A stretch of DNA of 64,000 nt from Streptomyces akebiae (GTDB lineage: Bacteria > Actinomycetota > Actinomycetes > Streptomycetales > Streptomycetaceae), in assembly GCF_019599145.1 (NCBI RefSeq), contig NZ_CP080647.1, positions 2,232,001-2,296,000 of the forward strand. The letters run 5' to 3'. Of this stretch, positions 26,013 through 33,762 are shown one piece after another. Made by a program: the position numbers and the translations under genes. The notes beneath the pieces were generated by a model. It was not told the DNA's origin and made no database searches. It saw only the letters and a program-made list of their open reading frames with translations. Numbering within the stretch: the stretch's first letter is position 1; every line of letters starts with the position of its first letter.

Positions 26013-28145
26013 TCAGGCCTCCCAGACGGCGGCGGCCGTACGGTCGTCCGCGTACCCCTTGACCCTGACCTGGGCGTCGGCGAGGAAAGCGGCGAGACCG
26101 GGCGGTTCCGCGGCTCCCCAGCGGGCCGCCAGATGCTCGGCGAGCGGGGGCTCCCCGCGCAACGGTTCGGCCAGACCGCCGGTGCACAGCAGCAGGACGT
26201 CGTCCTCGCGGGCCACGGAGGCGCGGAAGCGGAAGGGTTCGCGGGGTGGGGCGGGAGCGGGTTCGTAGGGGCTCGGGGGTGTCGTGATGCCGAGGTCCAT
26301 GGTGAGACGGTCGCCCTCGGGGGTCTCGTGCGGCAGCGACCCGAAGCCGACCACCGGGGCACCGGCCGTGTCGGCGACCCGGGGCTCTATGTCCTGCCAC
26401 TCGCCACCCCGCAGCCGGAACAGTCCGCCCGCGCCGACCCCGAAGAACACGCGCGTCCGGCACCCGGGGTCGGCCGGGAGCAGCAGACAGCGCAGGCTCG
26501 CCGTGTACTCCTCCGGGTCGAGCCCCTGTTCGACGGCGCTGGCGCGGAGCTTGCCGAGGCTGCGGTCGGTGAGGCGGTGCAGCCCCGACTTCAGATCGCC
26601 GCGCCGGGCGGCCCTGATGTCCTCCACCAGCCGCACATGGCTCTGCCCGACAGCCCGGCCGATCCACCTGCACGCCTCCGCCGCCGCGCGGTGCGCGCCC
26701 GGGATGGCCCGGGCGCCGGTGGCCATGGCCACCAGGACGAGTGCCTGTTCGCCGAGGCCGAAGCGGGCGGTGAGGAGCGCGTCGCGGCGCGGCTCGCCCC
26801 GGTAGCGCGCGGAGTCCCCGCGCAGCGACGCGGCACGCAGCGTGCACGCCCCATAGCGTGCGCCGTCGAGCACCGTGTCCGCCACCAGGTCCCCCAGGTC
26901 CTCCGGATCCGCCGACGGCAAGGCGGTCGGCTCCGCGTCGTAGGTGGGCGGGCCGGACCCCACGTACTCGACCCGTACCCGTCCGCTGTCGTCGACGAGG
27001 GACACCTCGTCCGCCTGGAGGGTGGGGATGTCGAGCTGGGTGGAGGGCCGGGCGTCGGAGGGTTCCGCAGCGGGGCGGGGAGTCGGAGAGGGCTCGGCGG
27101 GTGGGGAGGCGGGCCTTTCGCCAGAGGGCGGTTGAGCAGGGATGGGAGCCTGCGTGAGGGGGCTCCGGACGGGGGCGCGGCGCCATGGCGTGGCCGCGTG
27201 GAACCCCGACGGCGTGGGTCCGGGCGGAAAGGTCACGGGCCCCGACGGCTGGACCGACGGCGACTCCCAGGGCGCGGGCCGCGGAGTGAGCCCGCTGAGG
27301 CGGGGGTCCCTCGCGGGCACGGAGGCCGGGGGGTCGGACGGCCTGCGGGGGCCGGGGGCGAAGGGCGGACGCGGGACGGGCTCGACGGGCGAGGCGGAAC
27401 CGGCGTCACCAGGCGAAACGGCGCCGGCGTCGAGCGGCCCGCGCGGGACGGCGTCGGTGGGAGGGGCGGGATCGGGGCTCGACGACGGACGCGGAGGAGC
27501 AGCGGGCGACACGGAGCCCGGGCCCCCACCCCCACCCGCACCCGGGCCGGCGTCGGCGGGCGCCGCGGCATCGGGGGCGGACGACGGGCGCGGGGGGACA
27601 GCGGGCGGTGCGGGCATGGGGTCGGGAGGGGTGGCCGGCCGGGGGCCCGGGTCGCCCTGCCGGCCTTGCCCGCCACGTCCGGCGGGGCCGCCCGGCGATC
27701 CCTGGGGCGGCACCCGGTCCGAGAGAGGGCTCCCACCCCCGGTGCCCGAGCCACCCGTCCTGCCGGGCCCGCCTCCGGGACCACCCGCCCCGCCCGGCCC
27801 GCCTCCCGATCCGGCCGTCGGACCCGGCCTTCCGCCCGGCTCCCCTCCGGCACCCGACGTGCCCGGCACGGCCGCCCAGGCGCCCGACGTACCCGGGACG
27901 GCTCCCCAGGCACCCCGCGCACCCGACGCACCCGCCTCGCTCTCGGTCGGTGTCGCCGCAGCCGTCGCAGGCTCCGTCGGTGTCGGATGCGGGGTCCCGT
28001 CCCTGACCGTGTTCGCCGCCGAGGCGAAGCGGTCGTCGAGGGAATCGGCCGCTACTGCGGGGCCCGTGTCCCCACTCGCGTCGTCGTACAACTGCCGCCA
28101 CCAGTCGTCCTCGTGACCGGTCGGCCTCTCCCCCTGCTGGCTCAT
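26013..28145 (-). CDS. PP2C-family protein with degenerate metal-binding motifs
   Basis: A 710-residue protein. Residues about 50-380 are a Pro/Gly/Ala low-complexity linker. The C-terminal domain keeps PP2C-like motifs: LRGDSARYRGEPRRDALL near residue 443, then LVLVAMATGARA where family phosphatases have a metal-binding D-G, LLLCTGGLAEPL where CTDGL is usual, and a final YADDRTAAAV retaining the DD. Two of the usual metal-ligand Asp positions are therefore Ala-Met or Gly. It may be a pseudo-phosphatase, or a diverged PP2C using other ligands. Start ATG at 28145 (MSQQGERPTG). The next gene in the transcription direction is the RsbW-like kinase, so a partner-switching role is plausible. Confidence 0.82.
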   Translation of the reverse strand: MSQQGERPTGHEDDWWRQLYDDASGDTGPAVAADSLDDRFASAANTVRDGTPHPTPTEPATAAATPTESEAGASGARGAWGAVPGTSGAWAAVPGTSGAGGEPGGRPGPTAGSGGGPGGAGGPGGGPGRTGGSGTGGGSPLSDRVPPQGSPGGPAGRGGQGRQGDPGPRPATPPDPMPAPPAVPPRPSSAPDAAAPADAGPGAGGGGGPGSVSPAAPPRPSSSPDPAPPTDAVPRGPLDAGAVSPGDAGSASPVEPVPRPPFAPGPRRPSDPPASVPARDPRLSGLTPRPAPWESPSVQPSGPVTFPPGPTPSGFHAATPWRRAPVRSPLTQAPIPAQPPSGERPASPPAEPSPTPRPAAEPSDARPSTQLDIPTLQADEVSLVDDSGRVRVEYVGSGPPTYDAEPTALPSADPEDLGDLVADTVLDGARYGACTLRAASLRGDSARYRGEPRRDALLTARFGLGEQALVLVAMATGARAIPGAHRAAAEACRWIGRAVGQSHVRLVEDIRAARRGDLKSGLHRLTDRSLGKLRASAVEQGLDPEEYTASLRCLLLPADPGCRTRVFFGVGAGGLFRLRGGEWQDIEPRVADTAGAPVVGFGSLPHETPEGDRLTMDLGITTPPSPYEPAPAPPREPFRFRASVAREDDVLLLCTGGLAEPLRGEPPLAEHLAARWGAAEPPGLAAFLADAQVRVKGYADDRTAAAVWEA

Positions 28146-28605
28146 GCCCCTAATTGTCCACCTCGGGAGCCGTATGAAAACGGGGCATCCGGAAAATCGG
28201 CCCGCGGAGCCGACGGCCCGTCGGCGTGTCGGACTACATGCCGAACTCCGGTGCGAGACAAGGGAGTCGAGAGGACGACGGGAGATGAGGGAAATGCGAG
28301 GGATAGGGAGTATGGGAGAAGGGGGCGCCCAGGAGTGCGCAGTGCGGAGCACTTCGCGCGCTTCGCACCGCTTCGCGTGCGGGGACCGCCGGGCGGTGCC
28401 ACCCCCCACAGGAGAAACCGCCCGGCGGCGCCGGGATGACCAGGGGCGCGGTGCGGGCGCGCGGGCCGGTCGGCCCGAGTGTGCGGCACGTGCCTGGGAT
28501 TCCGCTGTGCGACCCCGCCTGCCGGTGGGGCACGCGGTGCGGTGATGATGGGCCGACGCGGAAGCGCGCCGAAGTGGCGCGGCGAGTGAGGGGCGGCGTC
28601 GCCGG
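28146..28605. other. Intergenic region with a strong hairpin between divergent genes
   Basis: About 460 bp between the PP2C-like start and the next gene. A 12-bp perfect stem, CCGCCGGGCGGT (28386-28397) with its complement (28417-28428), closes a 19-base loop containing AGGAG. No other gene-like frame is evident: ORFs across it keep going into neighbouring shadows. Confidence 0.45.
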
Positions 28606-29589
28606 ATGCTGGGAGCGATCGGTCTCGACGAGACGCACGAGTCGGCGTACCGGGCCCTGGTGTCCGTGGGCGCCGCGGACGTACCGGACCTGGCGCGCCG
28701 GCTCACGCTCGGGGAGCACGACACCGAGCGCGCGCTGCGCCGGCTGGAGCGGCACGGTCTCGCCGCCCAGTCCTCCGCGCGCCCCGGCCGCTGGGTCGCC
28801 GCGCCCCCCGGTGTGGCCCTGGGCGCCCTGCTCACCCAGCGGCGGCACGAGCTGGAGAAGGCCGAACTGACGGCGGCGTTGCTCGCCGAGGAGTACCGGG
28901 CGAGCGCGACCGAGCCCGCGGCGCACGACCTGGTCGAGGTGGTGATCGGCTCCGCCGCGATAGCGCAACGCTTCCTCCAGCTGCAGCTCGGCGCCACGGA
29001 GGAGGTCTGCGCCATGGTCACGGGCGCTCCCATCGCGGTCTCCGGGCCGGAGAACAACTCCGCGGAGGAGCAGGCGACCGGTCGCGGCGTCGTCTACCGC
29101 GTGGTGGTCGAACGGGCCGTCCTGGACGAGGACGCCGGCCTCACCGAGCTGTCCGCCGCGCTGGGCCGGGAGGAGCGGGTGCGGGTCATGGACGAGGTGC
29201 CGACGAAGCTCGTCATCGCCGACCGGACGCTGGCCATGCTCCCGCTCACCACGCACACCGCCGAGCCCGCCGCGCTCGTCGTCCACGCGAGCGGCCTGCT
29301 GGAGCTGCTGTCGGGCCTGTTCGAGTCGGTCTGGCGGCAGGCCCTCCCGCTGCGCCTGGGCTCCGGCCGGGTCACCGAGGACATCCCGGACGCACCCGAC
29401 GACACCGATCTGGAGATCCTCTCCCTGCTGCTGGCCGGCATGACCGACGCCAGCGTCGCCAAACAGCTGGACCTGGGCCTGCGGACCGTACAGCGCCGGG
29501 TGAAGCGCCTGATGGAGCTCGCCGGCGTGACGACCCGGCTGCAGCTGGGCTGGCACGCGTACGAGCGGGCCTGGGTGACCCGGGACTGA
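28606..29589 (+). CDS. TrmB/LuxR-type HTH transcriptional regulator
   Basis: A 327-residue regulator. The N-terminal winged helix (about 10-70: HESAYRALVSVGAADVPDLARRLTLGEHDTERALRRLERHGLA) is TrmB-like; the middle resembles a ligand or dimerisation region. The C-terminal LuxR HTH contains EILSLLLAGMTDASVAKQLDLGLRTVQRRVKRLMELAGVTTRLQLGWHA. Streptomyces carries many such HTH-LuxR proteins, some beside RiPP or secondary-metabolite genes, but no precursor or tailoring gene is close here. GAGGGGCGG lies upstream of the ATG with a long spacing. Target unknown. The neighbouring hairpin lies about 180 bp upstream. Confidence 0.83.
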   Translation: MLGAIGLDETHESAYRALVSVGAADVPDLARRLTLGEHDTERALRRLERHGLAAQSSARPGRWVAAPPGVALGALLTQRRHELEKAELTAALLAEEYRASATEPAAHDLVEVVIGSAAIAQRFLQLQLGATEEVCAMVTGAPIAVSGPENNSAEEQATGRGVVYRVVVERAVLDEDAGLTELSAALGREERVRVMDEVPTKLVIADRTLAMLPLTTHTAEPAALVVHASGLLELLSGLFESVWRQALPLRLGSGRVTEDIPDAPDDTDLEILSLLLAGMTDASVAKQLDLGLRTVQRRVKRLMELAGVTTRLQLGWHAYERAWVTRD

Positions 29590-29634
29590 CACCACTGACC
29601 TGCGCCTCCTCTCACGGTCCGGCACCCTGGGCAG

Positions 29635-30117
29635 ATGGGAGCGTGGGAACTCCTGCTGGTCGGGGTCGTACTGCTGCTCGGCCTGTGCGGAGTGCTGGTG
29701 CCCGGCGTACCGGGGTCCTGGCTCGTATGGGCCGGGGTCATGTGGTGGGCGCTGGAGGATCCGCGGCCCATGGCCTGGTGGGTGCTGGTGGGCGCCACCA
29801 CCGTGCTGCTGCTGTCCCGGGCGGTCCGCTGGGGCCTGCCGCCACGGCGCCTGGCGGAGAGCGGTGCCACCCCCCGGATGGGCGTGTACGCCGGGGCCGG
29901 CGCCTTTCTCGGTTTCGTCCTGGTCCCCGTCCTCGGCGCGATCCCCGGCTTCGTCGGCGGTATCTACCTCTCCGAACGGCTCCGCCTCGGTCACGCCGGC
30001 GCGGCGAAGGCCGCGACGCGCACGGCGATGCGCTCGGGCGGTTCGAGCGTCCTGGCGGAGCTCTTCGCGTGCCTGCTGGTGACGGGGGCGTGGGTGGGCG
30101 TGGTGTTCGGCGGCTGA
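29635..30117 (+). CDS. DUF456-family membrane protein
   Basis: A 160-residue protein of about five hydrophobic segments, with the DUF456 hallmark GLCGVLVPGVPGSWLVWAGV and a Gly-rich GAGAFLGFVLVPVLGAIPGFVGGIYLSERLRLG region. DUF456 proteins resemble small integral-membrane families with glycine-zipper-like helices; function unknown. It follows the TrmB/LuxR regulator on the same strand with 45 bases between, so it may be co-transcribed. Confidence 0.85.
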   Translation: MGAWELLLVGVVLLLGLCGVLVPGVPGSWLVWAGVMWWALEDPRPMAWWVLVGATTVLLLSRAVRWGLPPRRLAESGATPRMGVYAGAGAFLGFVLVPVLGAIPGFVGGIYLSERLRLGHAGAAKAATRTAMRSGGSSVLAELFACLLVTGAWVGVVFGG

Positions 30118-30297
30118 GTCGGCAAGGGTCGTCAGGGTCGTCAGCCCGAACCCGTACAGCGGTCGGCCTCGGGCGCGAGGTCGGCGACATGGAGGAGGCG
30201 GCCGTGGGCCGGCAGGGAGGTCATGCGGTCACGCTGAGCGTCCGTCCACCGCTCCCCGGCGGCAGCAGCGGAGCGCGCGCCCTCACCCCGCCCGCCG

Positions 30298-30798
30298 CTA
30301 CGGTCGGAGCACGCCCTCCAGGCCGAGGAGGAGGCGTTTGCGGTCGAGGCCGCCGGCGTACCCCGTGAGGGTGCCGTCCGCGCCGATCACCCGGTGGCAG
30401 GGGCGGACGATGAGGAGGGGGTTCGCGCCGATCGCGCCGCCCACGGCCCGGACGGCGGCGCGGGGTGCGCCGATCCGGGCGGCGACGGAGCCGTACGTGA
30501 TGGTCGCGCCGTACGGGACGTCGTCCAGCGCGGCCCAGACCCGCTGCCGGAACTCGGTGCCCTCGCCGCGCAACTCCAGCCGGAATTCCTTGAGTTCACC
30601 GGCGAAATAGGCGGCGAGTTGTTCCTCCGCGGCCCGGAAGGGGGCCGGGTCGCGCAGCCAGCCCGGCAACGGGATCCGGCCCCCCTTCTGCTCCGGCACG
30701 GAGAGGGAGGTGAGGGCGCCGGACTCGTCGGCGGTGAGGAGGAGGTGTCCGACGGGACTGTTGACGACGGTGTAGTACGTCCGCTGCTCGGTGCTCAC
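30298..30798 (-). CDS. ogt: Methylated-DNA-protein-cysteine methyltransferase
   Basis: A 166-residue suicide repair enzyme that removes the alkyl group from O6-alkylguanine. The acceptor site is IVRPCHRVIG with Cys134. The wing/HTH region FRQRVWAALDDVPYGATITYGSVAARIGAPRAAVRAVGGAIGANP is typical and the N-terminal ribonuclease-like domain is shortened, as in Ogt. GTG start with the overlap GTGA: the start overlaps the stop of the upstream adaA-alkA gene, indicating translational coupling. The pair repairs alkylation damage. Confidence 0.95.
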   Translation of the reverse strand: MSTEQRTYYTVVNSPVGHLLLTADESGALTSLSVPEQKGGRIPLPGWLRDPAPFRAAEEQLAAYFAGELKEFRLELRGEGTEFRQRVWAALDDVPYGATITYGSVAARIGAPRAAVRAVGGAIGANPLLIVRPCHRVIGADGTLTGYAGGLDRKRLLLGLEGVLRP

Positions 30799-32213
30799 GA
30801 CTGAACTCCCTGATCCTGGGCCTGTGCCGGTATTTCTGTCTGTGCCTGCGCCTGCGCCGGTGTCCGCAGATGCCGGAGGGCGTACGACCGCCAGGGCCGC
30901 CAGGTGTCCGGCACGGCCTCGCCCGGGGGTCCCACGTCCGGGTCGCCGAGGGCGCGGGTGCGGATGGCGGCGACGGTAGGGGCGTCCAGGCCGGGCAGCG
31001 CGAGCAGGGCCGCCTCGGCGGCGTCCCGGTCGGCGCCGACATCGAGACGGCAGGTGCCGTCGGCGAGAGCGGTGGCGAGGGCACCGAGGGGGCCGTCCGC
31101 GTCGGCCAGTGCCGCGGGTTCGGGGAACAGATGCGTCAGCGTCCCCTGTGGGGCGTCGAGCGTCTTGCCGTACGCCTGTACGAGCCGTGCCGCCTCCGCG
31201 CGCCCGACGAGCGCGCGTACCGCGAACTCCTCCGGATCGGCCGAGCCCGGTGAGCGCAGCCCCGGCCTGGCGGCGACGAGCGGGGCGAGCCGGGCGTCCT
31301 CGCCGAGACGCTCGTCCACGGCGTACGGGTCGGCGTCCAGGTCGAACAGCCGGCGCAGCCGCTGCACGGCGGCGGTGAGGTCCCGGGGGTCGGTGAGGTG
31401 GAGCCGGGCGTCGAGCCAGCCGCCGCGACGGCCGGCGGGGCGGCCTCCCGGTCGCTCGTCGACCTCGGCGACGGCGGTGCCGTACGGGAGACGGAGGGTG
31501 CGCCGGTGGGTGCGGTGGCCGCGCTCACCGGTCGTCTCCTCGACACCGGTGACGGCCTCGGCGGCCAGGACGTCGAAGAGGGCGGTGGACTGGTACGGGC
31601 CCCGATACGCGAGCCGGAGCGGGATCCCGGCCGTCCGCGACCCTGCGGACCGCCGGGGTGCGCCGGCGCGCAGAGCGCTGGGCGTCATGGCGTACACCGC
31701 CCGGATCGTGTCGTTGAACTGGCGCACGCTGGCGAAGCCGGACGCGAAGGCGATCTCGGTGACCGGGAGGGCGGTGGTCCGCAACAGCACGCGGGCGGTG
31801 TGCGCCCGCTGGGCGCGGGCCAGGGCGACGGGACCGGCGCCGACCTCGGCGGTGAGCTGCCGCTGGACCTGGCGTGCGCTGTACCCCAGCCGCACCGCCA
31901 GCCCGGCGACGCCCTCCCGGTCTACGACGCCGTCCCCGATGAGCCGCATGGCCCTGCCCACGGAGTCCGCGCGCACGTTCCACTCGGCAGAGCCGGGCAC
32001 GGCGTCCGGACGGCACCGTCGGCAGGCCCGGAACCCGGCGCCCTGGGCGGCGGCCGCGGTGGCGTAGAAGCGGACGTTCTCCCGTTTGGGCGTCACCGCC
32101 GGGCAGCTCGGCCGACAGTAGATACCGGTCGTCGCGACGGCGAAGAAGAACTCCCCGTCGAACCGGCCGTCCCTGCTCCGCACCGCCTCGTACCTGGTGT
32201 CCTCGTCCTTCAT
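30795..32213 (-). CDS. Ada-type regulator fused to AlkA glycosylase domain
   Basis: A 472-residue protein. The N-terminal Ada zinc/methyl-acceptor domain has four cysteines (CRPSCP near 30, CRRCRP near 65); the AraC-type HTH lies around VAGLAVRLGYSARQVQRQL and VTEIAFASGFASVRQFNDTI. The C-terminal half resembles AlkA 3-methyladenine glycosylase with ARALVG, LPEP and LPGLDAPTVAAIRTRALGDPD. The region holding the catalytic Asp (the FLP-x-D segment of many relatives) is short: GDPDVGPPGEAVPDTWRPWRSYALRHL. The terminal QAQAQ-type sequence is low complexity. I chose ATG at 32213; an ATG four codons upstream is an alternative. Overlaps ogt by four bases. Confidence 0.88.
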   Translation of the reverse strand: MKDEDTRYEAVRSRDGRFDGEFFFAVATTGIYCRPSCPAVTPKRENVRFYATAAAAQGAGFRACRRCRPDAVPGSAEWNVRADSVGRAMRLIGDGVVDREGVAGLAVRLGYSARQVQRQLTAEVGAGPVALARAQRAHTARVLLRTTALPVTEIAFASGFASVRQFNDTIRAVYAMTPSALRAGAPRRSAGSRTAGIPLRLAYRGPYQSTALFDVLAAEAVTGVEETTGERGHRTHRRTLRLPYGTAVAEVDERPGGRPAGRRGGWLDARLHLTDPRDLTAAVQRLRRLFDLDADPYAVDERLGEDARLAPLVAARPGLRSPGSADPEEFAVRALVGRAEAARLVQAYGKTLDAPQGTLTHLFPEPAALADADGPLGALATALADGTCRLDVGADRDAAEAALLALPGLDAPTVAAIRTRALGDPDVGPPGEAVPDTWRPWRSYALRHLRTPAQAQAQTEIPAQAQDQGVQS

Positions 32214-32282
32214 GACGTCCTTCATGTCATCAAGTGTCGACGACGCGGAGGCGGCGGGCTGGCGGTATTCGGACACGGGGCT

Positions 32283-32352
32283 GCGCCCCTGCACGGCAGC
32301 GGGCGCAGCCTCTGCCGTGCAGGGGCGCGGGGAACTGCGCTACCAGCCCCCC
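32283..32352 (-). terminator. rsgA terminator within a dispersed repeat (copy 3)
   Basis: A perfect 17-bp stem, GCGCCCCTGCACGGCAG (32283-32299) and complement (32312-32328), is followed by GGGGAACTGCGC (32329-32340), part of the repeat core. It lies between rsgA and adaA-alkA, both on the minus strand, so it likely terminates rsgA. Confidence 0.75.
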
Positions 32353-32371
32353 ACTCGCCCGCGCCCGGAAC

Positions 32372-33493
32372 TCACCGCGCACCACCCCGCTTCGCCTCCA
32401 TCGCCGCACGCCCCTGCGCACCCCGCCGCTTCCACTCCTTGCGGATCTCCGCCCGCAGCCGCGCGTCGCTCTTCGCGACGATCCGCTGGTTCTCGCGGAG
32501 CAGCTTGCGGTAGCTGTCGAGCCGTCGCTCGGGCAGTTCACCGGACTCGACCGCGCCGAGGACCGCGCAGCCGGGCTCGGCGAGGTGCGCGCAGTCGTGG
32601 AAGCGGCAGTCCGCGGCCAGTTCCTCGATCTCGGCGAAGACCTGCCCGACGCCGGTCTCGGCGTCCCAGAGGCCGACGCCGCGCAGCCCCGGTGTGTCGA
32701 TGAGGACGCCGCCGCCGGGCATGGCGAGGAGGTTGCGGGTGGTGGTGGTGTGCCGTCCCTTGCCGTCCACGTCTCGGGTGGCCTGGACGTCCATGACGTC
32801 GTCGCCGAGCAACGCGTTGGCGAGGGTCGACTTGCCGGCTCCGGACTGCCCGAGCAGTACGGAGGTGCCGCCGGAGAGCACCGCGGCGAGGACGTCGAGG
32901 CCCTCACCGTGCGTGGAACTGACCGTCAGCACGGGGACGCCGGGTGCCACGGTCTCCACGTCCTGGACGAGATGCCCCAGCGTGGTGGCGTCCGGCACGA
33001 GGTCGGCCTTGGTGAGCACGACCACCGGCTGGGCCCCGGACTCCCAGGCCAGCGCGAGGAACCGTTCGACGCGGCCGAGGTCGAGTTCCACGGCGAGCGA
33101 CACGGCGACGACCGCGTGGTCGACGTTGGCGGCGAGGATCTGCCCCTCGGCGCGCTTGGAGGAGGTGGAGCGGACGAAGGCGCTGCGGCGGGGCAGGTAC
33201 GTGCGCACGTAGCGGGGGTCGCCCGCGGGTTCCACGGCGACCCAGTCGCCCGTGCAGACGACCCGCATGGGGTCGTGGGGTGTGACGAACGCGGTGTCGG
33301 CCCGCAGCGGACCGTCCGCGGTGACGACGTCGCACTGCCCGCGGTCGACGCGGACGACCCGCCCGACGAGCAGGCCCTCGGCGGCGTACGGGGCGAAGGC
33401 GTCCGCCCAGGAGTCGTCCCAGCCGTAAGGGGCGAGCGTGGAGAACGAGGTGGAGAACGAGGTGGAGCCGGAAGTGGAGCCGGAGGAAGTCAA
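32372..33493 (-). CDS. rsgA: Ribosome small-subunit-dependent GTPase A
   Basis: A 373-residue circularly permuted GTPase. The OB-fold comes first (VGRVVRVDRGQCDVVTADG), then G4 VVLTKADLV, then G1 GQSGAGKSTL, the switch DGKGRHTTTTRNL and G3 DTPGLRG. The C-terminal zinc domain includes CRFHDCAHLAEPGCAV. RsgA matures the 30S subunit and dissociates from it after GTP hydrolysis. The start is TTG (LTSSGSTSGS), with GAAGGG six bases upstream; an N-terminal ST-rich low-complexity stretch follows. A 23-codon ORF with a perfect Shine-Dalgarno lies about 50 bases upstream on the same strand. Confidence 0.93.
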   Translation of the reverse strand: MTSSGSTSGSTSFSTSFSTLAPYGWDDSWADAFAPYAAEGLLVGRVVRVDRGQCDVVTADGPLRADTAFVTPHDPMRVVCTGDWVAVEPAGDPRYVRTYLPRRSAFVRSTSSKRAEGQILAANVDHAVVAVSLAVELDLGRVERFLALAWESGAQPVVVLTKADLVPDATTLGHLVQDVETVAPGVPVLTVSSTHGEGLDVLAAVLSGGTSVLLGQSGAGKSTLANALLGDDVMDVQATRDVDGKGRHTTTTRNLLAMPGGGVLIDTPGLRGVGLWDAETGVGQVFAEIEELAADCRFHDCAHLAEPGCAVLGAVESGELPERRLDSYRKLLRENQRIVAKSDARLRAEIRKEWKRRGAQGRAAMEAKRGGAR

Positions 33494-33542
33494 GGGAGAC
33501 CCTTCACAAGGGTGGCCCCGGCGGTCGTGCGGGACGTGGGTG

Positions 33543-33614
33543 TCAGCCGGTGACCACGGAGGTGGACTGGATGGTTTCCTGGATGCGGGCAGCGCCCATC
33601 TCAATGACAGCCAT
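33543..33614 (-). CDS. Small 23-residue ORF with perfect Shine-Dalgarno, upstream of rsgA
   Basis: On the minus strand, AGGAGGTG (33622-33629), complementary to the 16S 3' end over eight bases, lies seven bases before ATG at 33614. The ORF encodes a 23-residue peptide starting MAVIEMGAARIQET and ending STSVVTG, then TGA. No stop occurs inside and codon use is not random. It lies between a promoter-like sequence (33685-33715) and rsgA (TTG at 33493). I do not recognise the peptide. A leader peptide controlling rsgA, or a conserved small protein, are both possible; mass spectrometry or ribosome profiling would tell. Confidence 0.6.
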   Translation of the reverse strand: MAVIEMGAARIQETIQSTSVVTG

Positions 33615-33684
33615 CGGTCGACACCTCCTGTCTCACTCGTCGTCGGCAACGGCGGCCGGAACGGCCGCCGTGCTCGGTGATCTC

Positions 33685-33715
33685 ACCCTAGCGGGGGCCC
33701 GTGGACCCCCGTCAA
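33685..33715 (-). promoter_or_regulatory. Putative promoter with spacer inverted repeat, for the small ORF and rsgA
   Basis: Minus-strand TTGACG (33710-33715) and TAGGGT (33685-33690) at 19 bp; the spacer holds GGGGGTCC-AC-GGGCCCCC-like symmetry. It lies about 48 bases after the end of the CBM2 gene and about 70 bases before the small ORF. The spacing is slightly long, so a 18-bp reading (CTAGGG) is possible. Confidence 0.55.
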
Positions 33716-33762
33716 CCGATTTATCGCGCCGCGCTCCCCGCGCGGTGCTCGGTCCGCCGTGC

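Noticed and set aside
28436..28870. A 144-residue frame before the TrmB/LuxR regulator, at first resembling a Cys-containing precursor peptide
   Set aside because: It has no ribosome site, no stop at a sensible precursor length and runs into the regulator gene in another frame.
30141..30297. Minus-strand frame ending RTMTSLPAHGRLLHVADLAPEADR-like sequence in the ogt/DUF456 gap
   Set aside because: Looks like a possible C-terminal gene remnant but only about 50 codons are visible, overlapping the ogt end; too little to call.
33438..33680. Plus-strand 80-residue ORF across the rsgA start and leader ORF
   Set aside because: Simple EVEPEVE repeat derives from the antisense of the Ser/Thr-rich rsgA start; no promoter or ribosome site.
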